Both the position numbers and the translations under genes were made by a program. A stretch of 64,000 nt of DNA from Escherichia ruysiae (GTDB taxonomy: Bacteria; Pseudomonadota; Gammaproteobacteria; Enterobacterales; Enterobacteriaceae), in NCBI RefSeq assembly GCF_031323975.1, contig NZ_JAVIWS010000001.1:4092001-4156000 (forward strand), given 5' to 3'. The notes beneath the pieces are model-generated. The model did no database searches. It was given only the letters and a program-made list of their open reading frames with translations, and was not told the DNA's origin. Within the stretch, counting starts at the first letter, position 1. Every line of letters begins with the position of its first letter. Shown here piece by piece: positions 21,352 to 31,113 of this stretch.

Positions 21352-21427
21352 GGGTGATTAGCTCAGCTGGGAGAGCACCTCCCTTACAAGGAGGGGGTCG
21401 GCGGTTCGATCCCGTCATCACCCACCA
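21352..21427 (+). tRNA. valZ: tRNA-Val (anticodon TAC), copy 2
   Basis: The sequence is identical to the first Val tRNA. The upstream bases TAGTATCCAGCGCAGTATC repeat the leader of valT with one change, which points to tandem duplication of a Lys-Val unit. Confidence 0.97.
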
Positions 21428-21430
21428 CTC

Positions 21431-21506
21431 GGGTCGTTAGCTCAGTTGGTAGAGCAGTTGACTTTTAATCAATTGGTCGCAGGTTCGAATCCTGCACGAC
21501 CCACCA
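21431..21506 (+). tRNA. lysY: tRNA-Lys (anticodon TTT), copy 3
   Basis: This is an identical Lys cloverleaf with encoded CCA, three bases after valZ. Confidence 0.97.
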
Positions 21507-21554
21507 ATTTTAATATTGGCATCAAGTAAAAAATCTTTCAGGTAACACCCGTAT

Positions 21555-21630
21555 GGGTCGTTAGCTCAGTTGGTAGAGCAGTTGACTTTTAATCAATTGG
21601 TCGCAGGTTCGAATCCTGCACGACCCACCA
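21555..21630 (+). tRNA. lysZ: tRNA-Lys (anticodon TTT), copy 4
   Basis: This is an identical Lys cloverleaf with encoded CCA. A 48-base spacer precedes it. Confidence 0.97.
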
Positions 21631-21663
21631 TCCTGAATGATTAAAGCAGCATAATCCCGCAAG

Positions 21664-21739
21664 GGGTCGTTAGCTCAGTTGGTAGAGCAGTTGACTTTTA
21701 ATCAATTGGTCGCAGGTTCGAATCCTGCACGACCCACCA
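21664..21739 (+). tRNA. lysQ: tRNA-Lys (anticodon TTT), copy 5
   Basis: This is the last Lys cloverleaf, identical to the others, with encoded CCA at 21737-21739. It is followed four bases later by a terminator hairpin. Confidence 0.97.
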
Positions 21740-21743
21740 ATGT

Positions 21744-21770
21744 AAAAAAGCGCCCTAAAGGCGCTTTTTT
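21744..21770 (+). terminator. Terminator of the tRNA operon (first copy)
   Basis: AAAAAAGCGCC / GGCGCTTTTTT forms an 11-bp stem with loop CTAAA and ends in a T6 tract. An exact second copy lies at 21900-21926. Confidence 0.93.
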
Positions 21771-21792
21771 GCTATCTGCGATATTCAAAGAT

Positions 21793-21931
21793 TCGAACCT
21801 GCAGCAGGTTCGAGTTGAGCGCAGCGAAACAACGGAGCCGCTCGCGGAGACGACCCGAAGGGCGAGCGAAGCGAATCATCCTGCACGACCCACCAATGTA
21901 AAAAAGCGCCCTAAAGGCGCTTTTTTGCTAT
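21793..21931 (+). repeat. Duplicated tRNA-Lys tail plus terminator, T loop split by 64 bp
   Basis: A 54-base stretch ending lysQ and its terminator (21722-21775) is repeated exactly at 21878-21931. Before the second copy stands GCAGGTTCGA (21804-21813), the 5' part of the same T arm. The two parts are separated by 64 bp (21814-21877) that contain GAGCGCAGCGAA and GAGCGAAGCGAA as a near-repeat. The left edge is a perfect 10-bp inverted repeat TCGAACCTGC / GCAGGTTCGA (21793-21813, one-base centre). The second terminator at 21900-21926 is intact. No full tRNA can form from this copy. Confidence 0.85.
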
Positions 21932-22083
21932 TCAGGCATTCCACAATTTCAATTCTTAACCCTGATGACATACTTTGCGCTTGCTGCGTAAGCAACTCTA
22001 CGTCGGTGGAAATAAGATACCTGGCATTACATCCGACATCTCATACGTAATTCGAGTGACTTTTCCCCACTGTTCGGCTATCT

Positions 22084-22101
22084 TGTTTAGCATATAAAAC
22101 A
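22084..22101. promoter_or_regulatory. NadR operator of nadA-pnuC
   Basis: TGTTTA-GCATAT-AAAACA matches the NadR box pattern TGTTTA N6 TAAACA except one base. It sits about 75 bases before nadA, where NadR represses NAD synthesis genes in E. coli. Confidence 0.75.
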
Positions 22102-22174
22102 AATCAAACCGATAACGGCGAACATCACGCTTTATATCGGTTTAAATGTTAAGCCTGTAAAACGAGATGGTAAG

Positions 22175-23218
22175 ATGAGCGTGATGTTTGATCCAGACAC
22201 GGCGATTTATCCTTTCCCCCCGAAGCCGACGCCGTTAAGCATTGATGAGAAAGCGTATTACCGTGAGAAAATAAAACGTCTGCTAAAAGAACGTAATGCG
22301 GTGATGGTTGCCCACTACTATACCGATCCTGAAATTCAACAACTGGCAGAAGAAACGGGTGGTTGTATTTCTGATTCTTTAGAAATGGCGCGCTTTGGTG
22401 CCAAACATCCCGCTTCAACGCTACTCGTAGCCGGGGTGAGATTTATGGGAGAAACCGCCAAAATTCTCAGCCCGGAAAAAACAATTCTGATGCCGACACT
22501 TCAGGCTGAATGTTCACTGGATCTCGGCTGCCCAATTGAAGAATTTAACGCATTTTGTGATGCCCATCCCGATCGCACTGTCGTGGTCTACGCTAACACT
22601 TCTGCTGCAGTAAAAGCGCGTGCAGACTGGGTGGTGACTTCAAGTATTGTTGTTGAACTCATTGATCATCTGGATAGTCTGGGTGAAAAACTCATCTGGG
22701 CACCAGACAAACACCTGGGGCGTTACGTACAAAAGCAGACGGGGGCAGATATTATATGCTGGCAAGGTGCCTGCATTGTGCATGATGAGTTTAAGACTCA
22801 GGCGTTAATCCGTTTACAAAAACAACACCCTGATGCAGCCATACTGGTGCATCCGGAATCACCACAAGCCATTGTCGATATGGCGGATGCGGTCGGTTCC
22901 ACAAGTCAGTTGATCAATGCTGCGAAAACATTGCCGCATCGGCGCCTTATTGTGGCGACTGACCGGGGTATCTTCTACAAAATGCAGCAGGCAGTGCCAG
23001 ACAAAGAGTTACTGGAAGCACCAACCGCTGGCGAGGGAGCAACTTGCCGTAGCTGCGCGCATTGCCCGTGGATGGCCATGAATGGCCTTCAGGCCATCGC
23101 AGAGGCATTAGAACAGGAAGGAAGCAATCACGAGGTTCATGTTGATGAAAGGCTGCGAGAGAGGGCGCTAGTGCCGCTCAATCGTATGCTGGAATTTGCG
23201 GCTACACTACGTGGATAA
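22175..23218 (+). CDS. nadA: Quinolinate synthase A
   Basis: NadA (347 aa) condenses iminoaspartate with dihydroxyacetone phosphate to give quinolinate in NAD synthesis, using a 4Fe-4S cluster. The three cluster cysteines are seen in AECSLDLGC (about 113), [10 protein letters not shown] (about 200) and [13 protein letters not shown] (about 294-297). The ATG at 22175 gives [10 protein letters not shown], the family start. A NadR box lies upstream, and pnuC follows after 37 bases in the same unit. Confidence 0.97.
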   Translation: MSVMFDPDTAIYPFPPKPTPLSIDEKAYYREKIKRLLKERNAVMVAHYYTDPEIQQLAEETGGCISDSLEMARFGAKHPASTLLVAGVRFMGETAKILSPEKTILMPTLQAECSLDLGCPIEEFNAFCDAHPDRTVVVYANTSAAVKARADWVVTSSIVVELIDHLDSLGEKLIWAPDKHLGRYVQKQTGADIICWQGACIVHDEFKTQALIRLQKQHPDAAILVHPESPQAIVDMADAVGSTSQLINAAKTLPHRRLIVATDRGIFYKMQQAVPDKELLEAPTAGEGATCRSCAHCPWMAMNGLQAIAEALEQEGSNHEVHVDERLRERALVPLNRMLEFAATLRG

Positions 23219-23255
23219 CGAATAATAAGGCGTAACGTTACGCTTTGGGGGAAAG

Positions 23256-23975
23256 ATGGATTTTTTTAGTGTACAGAATATCCTGGTACATATACCAATA
23301 GGGGCGGGCGGTTACGATCTTTCATGGATCGAAGCGGTAGGCACGATCGCCGGGTTGCTGTGTATTGGCCTTGCCAGTCTGGAGAAGATCAGCAACTACT
23401 TCTTTGGCCTGATCAACGTCACCTTGTTTGGCATTATTTTCTTTCAGATTCAGCTGTATGCCAGCCTGCTATTACAGGTGTTTTTCTTTGCCGCGAATAT
23501 TTACGGCTGGTATGCGTGGTCGCGACAAACCAGTCAGAACGAGGCGGAGTTGAAAATTCGCTGGTTACCATTGCCGAAGGCATTAACCTGGCTGGCGGTT
23601 TGTGTCATTGCTATTGGTCTGATGACGGTATTTATCAATCCGGTATTTGCGTTCCTGACACACGTTGCAGTCACGATTATGCAAGCGTTGGGATTACAAG
23701 TTGCGATGCCGGAATTACAACCGGACGCCTTCCCGTTGTGGGATTCCTGCATGATGGTACTCTCCATCGTGGCAATGATTCTGATGACGCGGAAATACGT
23801 CGAAAACTGGTTGCTGTGGGTCATTATTAACGTAATTAGCGTGGTGATTTTCGCCTTGCAGGGCGTCTATGCCATGTCGCTGGAGTATCTGATCCTGACG
23901 TTTATTGCCCTCAACGGCAGCCGAATGTGGATCAACAGCGCACGCGAAAGAGGCTCACGCGCGCTGTCCCATTAA
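23256..23975 (+). CDS. pnuC: Nicotinamide riboside transporter PnuC
   Basis: PnuC (239 aa) is an inner-membrane facilitator for nicotinamide riboside with about seven helices of the SWEET-like fold. It shows the family segments [20 protein letters not shown] and [10 protein letters not shown]. The ATG at 23256 follows GGGGGAAAG. It shares the NadR-controlled unit with nadA, which fits NAD salvage. Its last four bases overlap the tail of the convergent zitB gene. Confidence 0.97.
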   Translation: MDFFSVQNILVHIPIGAGGYDLSWIEAVGTIAGLLCIGLASLEKISNYFFGLINVTLFGIIFFQIQLYASLLLQVFFFAANIYGWYAWSRQTSQNEAELKIRWLPLPKALTWLAVCVIAIGLMTVFINPVFAFLTHVAVTIMQALGLQVAMPELQPDAFPLWDSCMMVLSIVAMILMTRKYVENWLLWVIINVISVVIFALQGVYAMSLEYLILTFIALNGSRMWINSARERGSRALSH

Positions 23976-24913
23976 TGGTGATGATGTGAATGGCCAGACA
24001 CCCCTTCATTCAGGTGGCAGTCTGGCCCATGACAAGGTTGATATTCCATCTGGATGGTGGCGTGCTCAATCTGATAGTGATCCATCAGATAATGTTGGAT
24101 CTTGTCCAACAACGCATCGTGATCGTGTGGTGGGATCACCTGCACATGCAGCGTCATTACTGGCTTCTCACCCACCATCCACACGTGTACATGATGCACA
24201 TTTCGGACTTCCGGAATTTCCCGACACATACGGCGCTTGAGTTCAGCGATATCCAGCGACACCGGCGCACCTTCAAGTAATTCATTCACGCTGTCTTTCA
24301 ATAATCGCCACGCGCTGCGCAGAACCAGAAGCGACACCAGTATCGAGAGAATGGGGTCAGCAGGCGTCCAGCCGGTCCAGATAATAATCAACGCGGCAAC
24401 GATAGCACCAACCGAACCCAGAAGATCTCCCAGTACATGCAGTGCCGCTGCGCGCACGTTGAGGTTTTTCTCTTCGCTGCCGTGATGAAGTAACCAGAAA
24501 GAAAGTATATTTGCCAGCAACCCAGCCACGGCAATTGCCATCATCATGCCGCCCTCGACCGGACGCGGCGTGCGGAAGCGTTCTATCGCCTCCCAGACAA
24601 TCAAAATGGTAATCACCACCAGGGCGATGGCATTCACAAACGCCGCGAGCGTGGTCAATCTTAGCCAACCGAAAGTGTGGCGGATGGTGGGAGGACGACG
24701 TGAAAATTGTACGGCAAGCAGGGCGAAAAGCAGGGCGGCAGTATCGGTCAACATATGACCCGCGTCGGCCAGCAACGCCAGAGAGCCTGAGAGAAAACCG
24801 CCAATAACCTCAACCAGCATAAACCCGGCAGTCACGCCGAAAGCATACAACAAGCGACGAGCATTATTATCTTCTGGCAGGTGTGAGGAAGCGTGTGAGT
24901 GTGAGTGCGCCAT
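23972..24913 (-). CDS. zitB: Zinc efflux transporter ZitB (cation diffusion facilitator)
   Basis: ZitB (313 aa) exports Zn(II) in exchange for protons. It has His-rich ends ([11 protein letters not shown] and GHSHHHH), six membrane helices, and the metal-site motifs in [14 protein letters not shown] (helix 2) and HVLGDLLGS (helix 5). The C-terminal cytosolic domain contains HVHVWMV. The gene is tail-to-tail with pnuC and overlaps it by 4 bases. It starts at 24913 behind AAGGGATGA read on the minus strand. Confidence 0.97.
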   Translation of the reverse strand: MAHSHSHASSHLPEDNNARRLLYAFGVTAGFMLVEVIGGFLSGSLALLADAGHMLTDTAALLFALLAVQFSRRPPTIRHTFGWLRLTTLAAFVNAIALVVITILIVWEAIERFRTPRPVEGGMMMAIAVAGLLANILSFWLLHHGSEEKNLNVRAAALHVLGDLLGSVGAIVAALIIIWTGWTPADPILSILVSLLVLRSAWRLLKDSVNELLEGAPVSLDIAELKRRMCREIPEVRNVHHVHVWMVGEKPVMTLHVQVIPPHDHDALLDKIQHYLMDHYQIEHATIQMEYQPCHGPDCHLNEGVSGHSHHHH

Positions 24914-24981
24914 GACGAGTCATCCCTTAATTTATCTCACTTAACTTTATGACATCATACTGCTTTTAGAAGGGAAAAATT

Positions 24982-25004
24982 AAAAAGGAGAGCCTCCGCT
25001 CTCC
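24982..25004 (-). terminator. Terminator of ybgS
   Basis: Read on the minus strand, GGAGAGC / GCTCTCC (stem 7 bp, loop GGAG) is followed by TTTTTAATTTTT. It lies just beyond the ybgS stop. Confidence 0.85.
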
Positions 25005-25027
25005 CATTATCAGCCATATATCCTGGC

Positions 25028-25408
25028 TTACTGCGTAGTACCGTCGGTTTTGGTATCGACATCATTGTTGATGCCATCACCGGTTTGTACTTTTTTATTA
25101 ATGTCCGGGCAGCGACCATCTTTGCACATCGTATTTTTGTGCTCTTCATCTTTGGTCATGCCGTCATTGTCCATTGATGAACCGTTCGGGTGCAGCATGG
25201 TGCCGCCTGAGTTGTTATTAACCCCGCTATTATCAACGTTATTTGGTGCGACATTTTCACGGGCGTCCGGGGCAACCTGACCCGCATCAGCTGCGGCGTT
25301 TGCCTGGCCATTATTGGTTTGCGCACCGCTATCGGCAGCCAGCGCGGCACCGCTGGCAAGGCTTAGAGTGGCAGTCAGAAATAGTGTGGCCAGTTTTGTC
25401 ATTTTCAT
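25028..25408 (-). CDS. ybgS: Secreted protein YbgS of unknown function
   Basis: YbgS (126 aa) has a clear signal peptide (about 1-24, LASGAALA before ADSG). It is followed by a low-complexity Asn/Asp/Gly/Gln-rich mature part with [12 protein letters not shown] and two Cys near the end ([10 protein letters not shown]). It is a predicted periplasmic protein without a known enzyme motif, reported as a homeobox-named but uncharacterised gene in E. coli. It is a single gene with its own terminator, between zitB and divergent aroG. Confidence 0.93.
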   Translation of the reverse strand: MKMTKLATLFLTATLSLASGAALAADSGAQTNNGQANAAADAGQVAPDARENVAPNNVDNSGVNNNSGGTMLHPNGSSMDNDGMTKDEEHKNTMCKDGRCPDINKKVQTGDGINNDVDTKTDGTTQ

Positions 25409-25635
25409 AGGATGCTCCTGTTATGGTCGTTATGTCGGATAACCTCTTCCAACAGTGCATTTGCAGGTGAATATCAGGTAATGGTTTAAGATTTCAGCCA
25501 GAAGAATAAATCCAGCAGAGAATCTTGAAAAAATTAATAAACAGAGAAGTTACAGTTAGAAATTGTAGGTCAGATCTCGTTTTTCGCGACAATCTGGCGT
25601 TTTTCTTGCTAATTCCAGGATTAATCCGTTCATAG

Positions 25636-25653
25636 TGTAAAACCCCGTTTACA
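25636..25653. promoter_or_regulatory. TyrR box upstream of aroG
   Basis: TGTAAA-ACCCCG-TTTACA matches the strong TyrR box TGTAAA N6 TTTACA exactly. It lies about 70 bases before the aroG ATG, where TyrR represses aroG in E. coli. The rest of the 25409-25723 gap shows no gene. Confidence 0.88.
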
Positions 25654-25723
25654 CATTCTGACGGAAGATATAGATTGGAGGGATTGCATTCACCAAGATA
25701 AGTATGGCAACACTGGAACAGAC

Positions 25724-26776
25724 ATGAATTATCAGAACGACGATTTACGTATCAAAGAAATCAAAGAGTTACTTCCACCTGTCGCACTGCTGGAAAAATT
25801 CCCTGCTACCGAAAATGCCGCGAATACGGTTGCCCATGCCAGAAAAGCGATCCATAAGATCCTGAAAGGTAATGATGATCGCCTGTTGGTGGTGATTGGC
25901 CCGTGTTCTATTCATGATCCCGTCGCGGCTAAAGAGTATGCCACTCGCTTGCTGGCGCTGCGTGAAGAGCTGAAAGATGAGCTGGAAATCGTTATGCGCG
26001 TCTATTTTGAAAAGCCGCGCACCACGGTGGGCTGGAAGGGGCTGATCAACGATCCGCATATGGACAACAGCTTCCAGATCAACGACGGTTTGCGCATTGC
26101 CCGTAAGTTGCTGCTCGATATTAACGACAGTGGTCTGCCAGCGGCGGGTGAATTTCTCGATATGATCACCCCGCAGTATCTCGCTGACCTGATGAGTTGG
26201 GGCGCAATTGGTGCACGTACAACCGAATCTCAGGTTCACCGCGAACTGGCGTCCGGTCTTTCTTGCCCGGTAGGTTTCAAAAATGGCACCGACGGTACGA
26301 TTAAAGTGGCTATCGATGCTATTAATGCCGCCGGTGCGCCGCACTGCTTCCTGTCTGTAACCAAATGGGGGCATTCGGCGATTGTGAATACCAGCGGTAA
26401 CGGCGATTGCCATATCATTCTGCGCGGCGGTAAAGAGCCTAACTACAGCGCGAAGCACGTTGCTGAAGTGAAAGAAGGGCTGAACAAAGCAGGTCTGCCA
26501 GCTCAAGTTATGATTGATTTCAGCCATGCAAATTCGTCCAAACAGTTCAAAAAGCAGATGGAAGTTTGCGCTGACGTTTGCCAGCAAATTGCCGGTGGCG
26601 AAACAGCCATTATTGGCGTGATGGTTGAAAGCCACCTGGTGGAAGGGAACCAGAGCCTGGAAAGCGGTGAGCCGCTGGCCTATGGCAAGAGCATCACCGA
26701 TGCCTGCATTGGCTGGGAAGATACCGACGCACTGTTACGCCAACTGGCGAACGCAGTGAAAGCACGTCGCGGGTAA
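25724..26776 (+). CDS. aroG: 3-deoxy-7-phosphoheptulonate synthase, Phe-sensitive
   Basis: AroG (350 aa) joins phosphoenolpyruvate and erythrose 4-phosphate to give DAHP, the first step of the shikimate pathway, and is inhibited by phenylalanine. Family motifs are VIGPCSIHDP (metal Cys about 61), YFEKPRTTVGWKGLINDP, GARTTESQVHRELASGLSCPVGFKNGT (in part) and IDFSHANS. The N-terminus MNYQNDDLRIKEI is the regulatory extension of the Phe isoenzyme rather than AroF or AroH. A TyrR box lies upstream. Confidence 0.97.
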   Translation: MNYQNDDLRIKEIKELLPPVALLEKFPATENAANTVAHARKAIHKILKGNDDRLLVVIGPCSIHDPVAAKEYATRLLALREELKDELEIVMRVYFEKPRTTVGWKGLINDPHMDNSFQINDGLRIARKLLLDINDSGLPAAGEFLDMITPQYLADLMSWGAIGARTTESQVHRELASGLSCPVGFKNGTDGTIKVAIDAINAAGAPHCFLSVTKWGHSAIVNTSGNGDCHIILRGGKEPNYSAKHVAEVKEGLNKAGLPAQVMIDFSHANSSKQFKKQMEVCADVCQQIAGGETAIIGVMVESHLVEGNQSLESGEPLAYGKSITDACIGWEDTDALLRQLANAVKARRG

Positions 26777-26807
26777 TTTATAGTCGAAACGCCATGACTG
26801 TACGTTT

Positions 26808-26843
26808 GTAGCCCTGATAAGACGCGCAGCGTCGCATCAGGCA
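26808..26843. repeat. Single REP unit (aroG-gpmA)
   Basis: GTAGCCCTGATAAGACGCGC / GCGTCGCATCAGGC is one REP palindrome in the short gap between the convergent aroG and gpmA. Confidence 0.8.
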
Positions 26844-26864
26844 ATGTGCTCCATTGTTAGCAAC

Positions 26865-26893
26865 AAAAAAGCCGACTCACTTGCAGTCGGCTT
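26865..26893 (-). terminator. Terminator of gpmA (and probably aroG)
   Basis: AAGCCGACT / AGTCGGCTT is a 9-bp stem with a 7-base loop, with T6 on the minus-strand exit and TTTCTCATTTTT on the plus-strand exit. It can serve both convergent genes. Confidence 0.88.
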
Positions 26894-26916
26894 TCTCATT
26901 TTTAAACGAATGACGT

Positions 26917-27669
26917 TTACTTCGCTTTACCCTGGTTAGCCACCGCCGCTGCTTTCGCTGCGATCTCGTCAGCATTACCCAGATAATAGCGTTTCAGCGG
27001 TTTGAAGTTCTCGTCAAACTCATAAACCAGCGGCACGCCGGTCGGAATATTCAGCTCAAGAATCTCTTCTTCGCTCATGTTATCGAGATATTTCACCAGC
27101 GCACGTAACGAGTTACCGTGTGCCGCGATGATCACGCGCTCACCGCTCTTCATACGCGGCAGAATGGTTTCATTCCAGTAAGGGATAACGCGGTCAATGG
27201 TCAGCGCCAGACTTTCAGTCAGCGGCAGTTCTTTCTCGCTCAGTTTCGCGTAACGCGGATCGTGACCCGGATAACGCTCATCATCTTTAGTCAGTTCCGG
27301 CGGAGTCACTGCAAAACCACGACGCCACTGTTTCACCTGCTCGTCGCCATACTTTTCAGCGGTTTCTGCTTTGTTCAGACCCTGCAACGCACCGTAGTGA
27401 CGTTCGTTCAGTTTCCAGGATTTCTCAACGGGCAGCCATGCCTGATCCAGTTCGTCCAGCACATTCCACAGGGTATGGATAGCGCGTTTCAGCACAGAGG
27501 TGTAAGCAAAGTCAAAGCTGTAACCTTCCTCTTTCAGCAGCTTACCTGCTGCTTTTGCTTCGCTTACGCCTTTCTCAGACAGATCCACGTCGTACCAACC
27601 GGTGAAACGGTTTTCTTTGTTCCACTGACTTTCGCCATGACGAACCAGAACTAGCTTAGTTACAGCCAT
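26917..27669 (-). CDS. gpmA: 2,3-bisphosphoglycerate-dependent phosphoglycerate mutase
   Basis: GpmA (250 aa) interconverts 3- and 2-phosphoglycerate in glycolysis by a phosphohistidine mechanism. The active-site motif [18 protein letters not shown] (His11) and the second His in [13 protein letters not shown] (about 184) are present. The frame extends five codons upstream to 27684, but ATG 27669 follows GAGGAGTAAGT on the minus strand and gives [12 protein letters not shown], the family start. A Fur-type site lies just upstream. Confidence 0.97.
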
Positions 27670-27694
27670 ATACTTACTCCTCAAATCATTATTA

Positions 27695-27713
27695 AATGAT
27701 AATAATTCTCATT
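27695..27713. promoter_or_regulatory. Fur-box-like site upstream of gpmA
   Basis: AATGATAATAATTCTCATT resembles the 19-bp Fur consensus GATAATGATAATCATTATC, with a good left half and weaker right half. E. coli gpmA is reported to be iron/Fur responsive. Confidence 0.65.
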
Positions 27714-27846
27714 ATATTGCCGTGACGAAGCAACAGCAATGCTTACGCATAACCATAGCGAAAATAGTGTCGCAGTGTAAGGTTGTTGTGAATATTGAGT
27801 TGCAAATATGTCGGTGCTTGCTGGTGATTTGAACAATATGAGGATA

Positions 27847-27867
27847 AAGCCCTCATCACGAGGGCTT
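27847..27867 (-). terminator. Terminator of the gal operon
   Basis: AAGCCCTC / GAGGGCTT, an 8-bp stem with loop GTGAT on the minus strand, lies just after the galM stop. The U tract is weak (TTTATCC). Confidence 0.65.
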
Positions 27868-27871
27868 CAGG

Positions 27872-28912
27872 TTACTCAGCAATAAACTGATATTCCGTCA
27901 GGCTGGAATACTCTTCGCCTGGACGCAGGAAGCAGTCCGGTTGCGGCCATTCAGGATGGTTAGGACTGTCCGGCAGAAACTCGCTTTCCAGAGCCAGCCC
28001 TTGCCAGTCGGCGTAAGGTTCGGTTCCTCGTGACGGCGTGCCGCCGAGGAAGTTGCCGGAGTAGAATTGCAGAGCCGGAGCGGTGGTGTAGACCTTCAAC
28101 TGCAATTTTTCATCTGCTGACCAGACATGCGCCGCCACTTTCTTGCCATCGCCTTTGGCCTGTAACAAGAACGCGTGATCGTAACCTTTCACTTTGCGCT
28201 GATCGTCATCGGCAAGAAACTCACTGGCGATGATTTTGGCACTGCGGAAATCAAAAGATGTCCCGGCGACAGATTTCAGGCCGTCGTGCGGAATGCCGCC
28301 TTCATCAACCGGCAGATATTCGTCCGCCAGAATCTGCAACTTGTGATTACGCACGTCAGACTGCTCGCCGTCGAGGTTGAAATAGACGTGGTTAGTCATA
28401 TTCACCGGGCAAGGTTTATCAACTGTGGCGCGATAAGTAATAGAGATACGGTTATCGTCGGTCAGACGATACTGCACCGTCGCGCCGAGATTCCCCGGAA
28501 AGCCTTGATCGCCATCTTCTGAAGTCAGGGCAAACAGCACCTGACGATCGTTCTGGTTAACAATTTGCCAGCGGCGTTTGTCGAACCCTTCCGGGCCGCC
28601 ATGCAGCTGGTTAACACCCTGACTTGGCGAAAGCGTCACGGTTTCACCGCCAAAGGTATAACGACTATTGGCGATACGGTTGGCATAACGACCAATAGAG
28701 GCTCCCAGAAACGCGGCCTGATCCTGGTAGCATTCCGGGCTGGCGCAGCCGAGCAGCGCCTCGCGGACGCTGCCATCGGAAAGCGGAATACGGGCTGAAA
28801 GTAAAGTCGCACCCCAGTCCATCAGCGTGACTACCATCCCTGCGTTGTTACGCAAAGTTAACAGTCGGTACGGCTGACCATCGGGTGCCAGTGCGGGAGT
28901 TTCGTTCAGCAC
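27872..28912 (-). CDS. galM: Galactose-1-epimerase (mutarotase)
   Basis: GalM (346 aa) converts beta- to alpha-D-galactose, feeding GalK. It is a beta-sandwich aldose epimerase. The visible catalytic residues are His in [14 protein letters not shown] and Glu in [17 protein letters not shown], with the substrate Arg in GRYANRI. It is the last gene of galETKM. Its start overlaps the galK stop by 7 bases (28906-28912), indicating coupling. Confidence 0.97.
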   Translation of the reverse strand: MLNETPALAPDGQPYRLLTLRNNAGMVVTLMDWGATLLSARIPLSDGSVREALLGCASPECYQDQAAFLGASIGRYANRIANSRYTFGGETVTLSPSQGVNQLHGGPEGFDKRRWQIVNQNDRQVLFALTSEDGDQGFPGNLGATVQYRLTDDNRISITYRATVDKPCPVNMTNHVYFNLDGEQSDVRNHKLQILADEYLPVDEGGIPHDGLKSVAGTSFDFRSAKIIASEFLADDDQRKVKGYDHAFLLQAKGDGKKVAAHVWSADEKLQLKVYTTAPALQFYSGNFLGGTPSRGTEPYADWQGLALESEFLPDSPNHPEWPQPDCFLRPGEEYSSLTEYQFIAE

Positions 28913-30054
28913 TGTCCTGCTCCTTGTGATGGTTTACAAACGTAAAAAGTCTCTTTAATACCTGTTTTGGCTTCATATTGTTCAGCGACAGCTTGCTGTA
29001 CGGCAGGCACCAGTTCTTCCGGGATCAGCGCGACGATACAGCCGCCAAATCCGCCACCGGTCATGCGTACGCCACCTTTGTCGCCAATCACAGCTTTTAC
29101 GATTTCTACCAGAGTGTCAATTTGCGGCACGGTGATTTCGAAATCATCGCGCATAGAGGCATGAGACTCCGCCATCAACTCGCCCATACGTTTCAGGTCG
29201 CCTTGCTCCAGCGCGCTGGCAGCTTCAACGGTGCGGGCGTTTTCAGTCAGGATATGACGCACGCGTTTCGCCACGATCGGGTCCAGTTCATGCGCAACAG
29301 CGTTGAACTCTTCAATGGTGACATCGCGCAGGGCTGGCTGCTGGAAGAAACGCGCACCGGTTTCGCACTGTTCACGACGGGTGTTGTATTCGCTGCCAAC
29401 CAGGGTGCGTTTGAAGTTACTGTTGATGATGACGACAGCCACACCTTTCGGCATGGAAACGGCTTTGGTTCCCAGAGAGCGGCAATCGATCAGCAAGGCA
29501 TGATCCTTCTTACCCAGTGCGGAAATTAGCTGATCCATGATCCCGCAGTTACAGCCAACAAACTGGTTTTCTGCTTCCTGACCGTTAAGCGCGATTTGTG
29601 CGCCGTCCAGCGGCAGATGATAAATCTGCTGCAATACGGTTCCGACCGCGACTTCCAGTGAAGCGGAAGAACTTAACCCGGCACCCTGCGGCACATTGCC
29701 GCTGATCACCATGTCCACACCGCCGAAGCTATTGTTACGCAGTTGCAGATGTTTTACCACGCCACGAACGTAGTTCGCCCATTGATAGTTTTCATGCGCG
29801 ACAATGGGCGCATCAAGGGAAAACTCGTCAGTCTGATTTTCATAATCGGCTGCCATTACGCGAACTTTACGGTCATCGCGTGGCGCACAACTGATCACGG
29901 TTTGATAATCAATCGCGCAGGGCAGAACGAAACCGTCGTTGTAGTCGGTGTGTTCGCCAATAAGATTCACGCGCCCAGGCGCCTGAATGGTATGAGTGGC
30001 AGGGTAGCCAAATGCGTTGGCAAACAGAGATTGTGTTTTTTCTTTCAGACTCAT
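28906..30054 (-). CDS. galK: Galactokinase
   Basis: GalK (382 aa) phosphorylates alpha-D-galactose with ATP. It is a GHMP-family kinase with the galactose-binding motif [15 protein letters not shown] (about 28-42), the ATP loop [17 protein letters not shown], the catalytic Asp in [10 protein letters not shown] (about 174) and the C-terminal GGFGGC motif. It has normal length and lies 3 bases downstream of galT. In E. coli galK translation is blocked by the small RNA Spot 42; that region was not analysed further. Confidence 0.98.
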   Translation of the reverse strand: MSLKEKTQSLFANAFGYPATHTIQAPGRVNLIGEHTDYNDGFVLPCAIDYQTVISCAPRDDRKVRVMAADYENQTDEFSLDAPIVAHENYQWANYVRGVVKHLQLRNNSFGGVDMVISGNVPQGAGLSSSASLEVAVGTVLQQIYHLPLDGAQIALNGQEAENQFVGCNCGIMDQLISALGKKDHALLIDCRSLGTKAVSMPKGVAVVIINSNFKRTLVGSEYNTRREQCETGARFFQQPALRDVTIEEFNAVAHELDPIVAKRVRHILTENARTVEAASALEQGDLKRMGELMAESHASMRDDFEITVPQIDTLVEIVKAVIGDKGGVRMTGGGFGGCIVALIPEELVPAVQQAVAEQYEAKTGIKETFYVCKPSQGAGQC

Positions 30055-30057
30055 TTC

Positions 30058-31104
30058 TTACACTCCGGATTCGCGAAAATGGATATCGCTGACTGCGCGC
30101 AAACGCTCTGCTGCCTGTTCTGCCGTCAGGTCACGCTGGGTCTCTGCCAACATTTCATAACCGACCATAAATTTACGTACAGTGGCAGAGCGCAACAGAG
30201 GTGGATAAAAGTGCGCGTGCAGCTGCCAGTGTTGATTCTCTTCGCCATTAAACGGCGCGCCGTGCCAGCCCATAGAATAGGGGAAGGAACACTGGAAGAG
30301 GTTGTCATAACGACTGGTCAGCTTTTTCAACGCCAGCGCCAAATCGCTGCGCTGGACGTCGGTCAAATCGGTGATCCGCAAAACGTGGGCTTTAGGCAAC
30401 AGTAGCGTTTCGAACGGCCAGGCAGCCCAGTAGGGCACTATGGCTAACCAGTGCTCGGTTTCGACAACGGTACGACTACCGTCTGCCAGTTCACGCTGGA
30501 CATAATCCACCAGCATTGGCGATTTCTGTTCGGCGAAATATTCTTTTTGCAGGCGGTCTTCACGCTCAGCTTCGTTAGGCAGGAAGCTATTTGCCCAAAT
30601 CTGACCGTGCGGATGCGGGTTAGAGCACCCCATCGCCGCACCTTTGTTTTCAAAAACCTGCACCCACGGGTATGTTTTCCCTAGTTCTGCGGTTTGCTCT
30701 TGCCAGGTTTTGACGATTTCTGTCAATGCTGCAACGCTGAGCTCTGGCAGTGTTTTACTGTGATCCGGTGAAAAGCAGATCACCCGGCTGGTGCCACGCG
30801 CGCTCTGGCAACGCATCAGCGGATCGTGACTTTCCGGCGCGTCTGGCGTGTCGGACATCAGCGCCGCAAAGTCATTGGTAAAAACGTAAGTCCCGGTGTA
30901 ATCGGGGTTTTTATCGCCTGTCACCCGCACATTACCTGCGCAAAGGAAGCAATCTGGATCGTGCGCAGGTAACACCTGTTTGGCTGGCGTTTCCTGCGCC
31001 CCCTGCCAGGGGCGCTTAGCGCGGTGCGGTGAAACCAGAATCCATTGCCCGGTGAGTGGGTTATAGCGGCGATGTGGATGATCAACGGGATTAAATTGCG
31101 TCAT
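30058..31104 (-). CDS. galT: Galactose-1-phosphate uridylyltransferase
   Basis: GalT (348 aa) exchanges UMP between UDP-glucose and galactose 1-phosphate in the Leloir pathway. The nucleophilic His is in [12 protein letters not shown] (about 166). Zinc ligands are seen in [10 protein letters not shown] (Cys pair, about 52-55) and later His residues. The His-X-His near [11 protein letters not shown] marks the second HIT-like half. It is the second gene of the operon, 9 bases after galE. Confidence 0.98.
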   Translation of the reverse strand: MTQFNPVDHPHRRYNPLTGQWILVSPHRAKRPWQGAQETPAKQVLPAHDPDCFLCAGNVRVTGDKNPDYTGTYVFTNDFAALMSDTPDAPESHDPLMRCQSARGTSRVICFSPDHSKTLPELSVAALTEIVKTWQEQTAELGKTYPWVQVFENKGAAMGCSNPHPHGQIWANSFLPNEAEREDRLQKEYFAEQKSPMLVDYVQRELADGSRTVVETEHWLAIVPYWAAWPFETLLLPKAHVLRITDLTDVQRSDLALALKKLTSRYDNLFQCSFPYSMGWHGAPFNGEENQHWQLHAHFYPPLLRSATVRKFMVGYEMLAETQRDLTAEQAAERLRAVSDIHFRESGV

Positions 31105-31113
31105 GGTCGTTCC

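Noticed and set aside
21679..22050. Plus-strand frame of 123 codons running through lysQ and the duplicated tail
   Set aside because: It reads a tRNA, two terminators and repeat DNA. The repeated NPARPTNVKKRPKGAFLL is a translation of the 54-bp duplication, not a protein.
23905..24485. Plus-strand frames opposite zitB
   Set aside because: They are antisense shadows of zitB, with His/Pro-rich composition from its codons and no start context.
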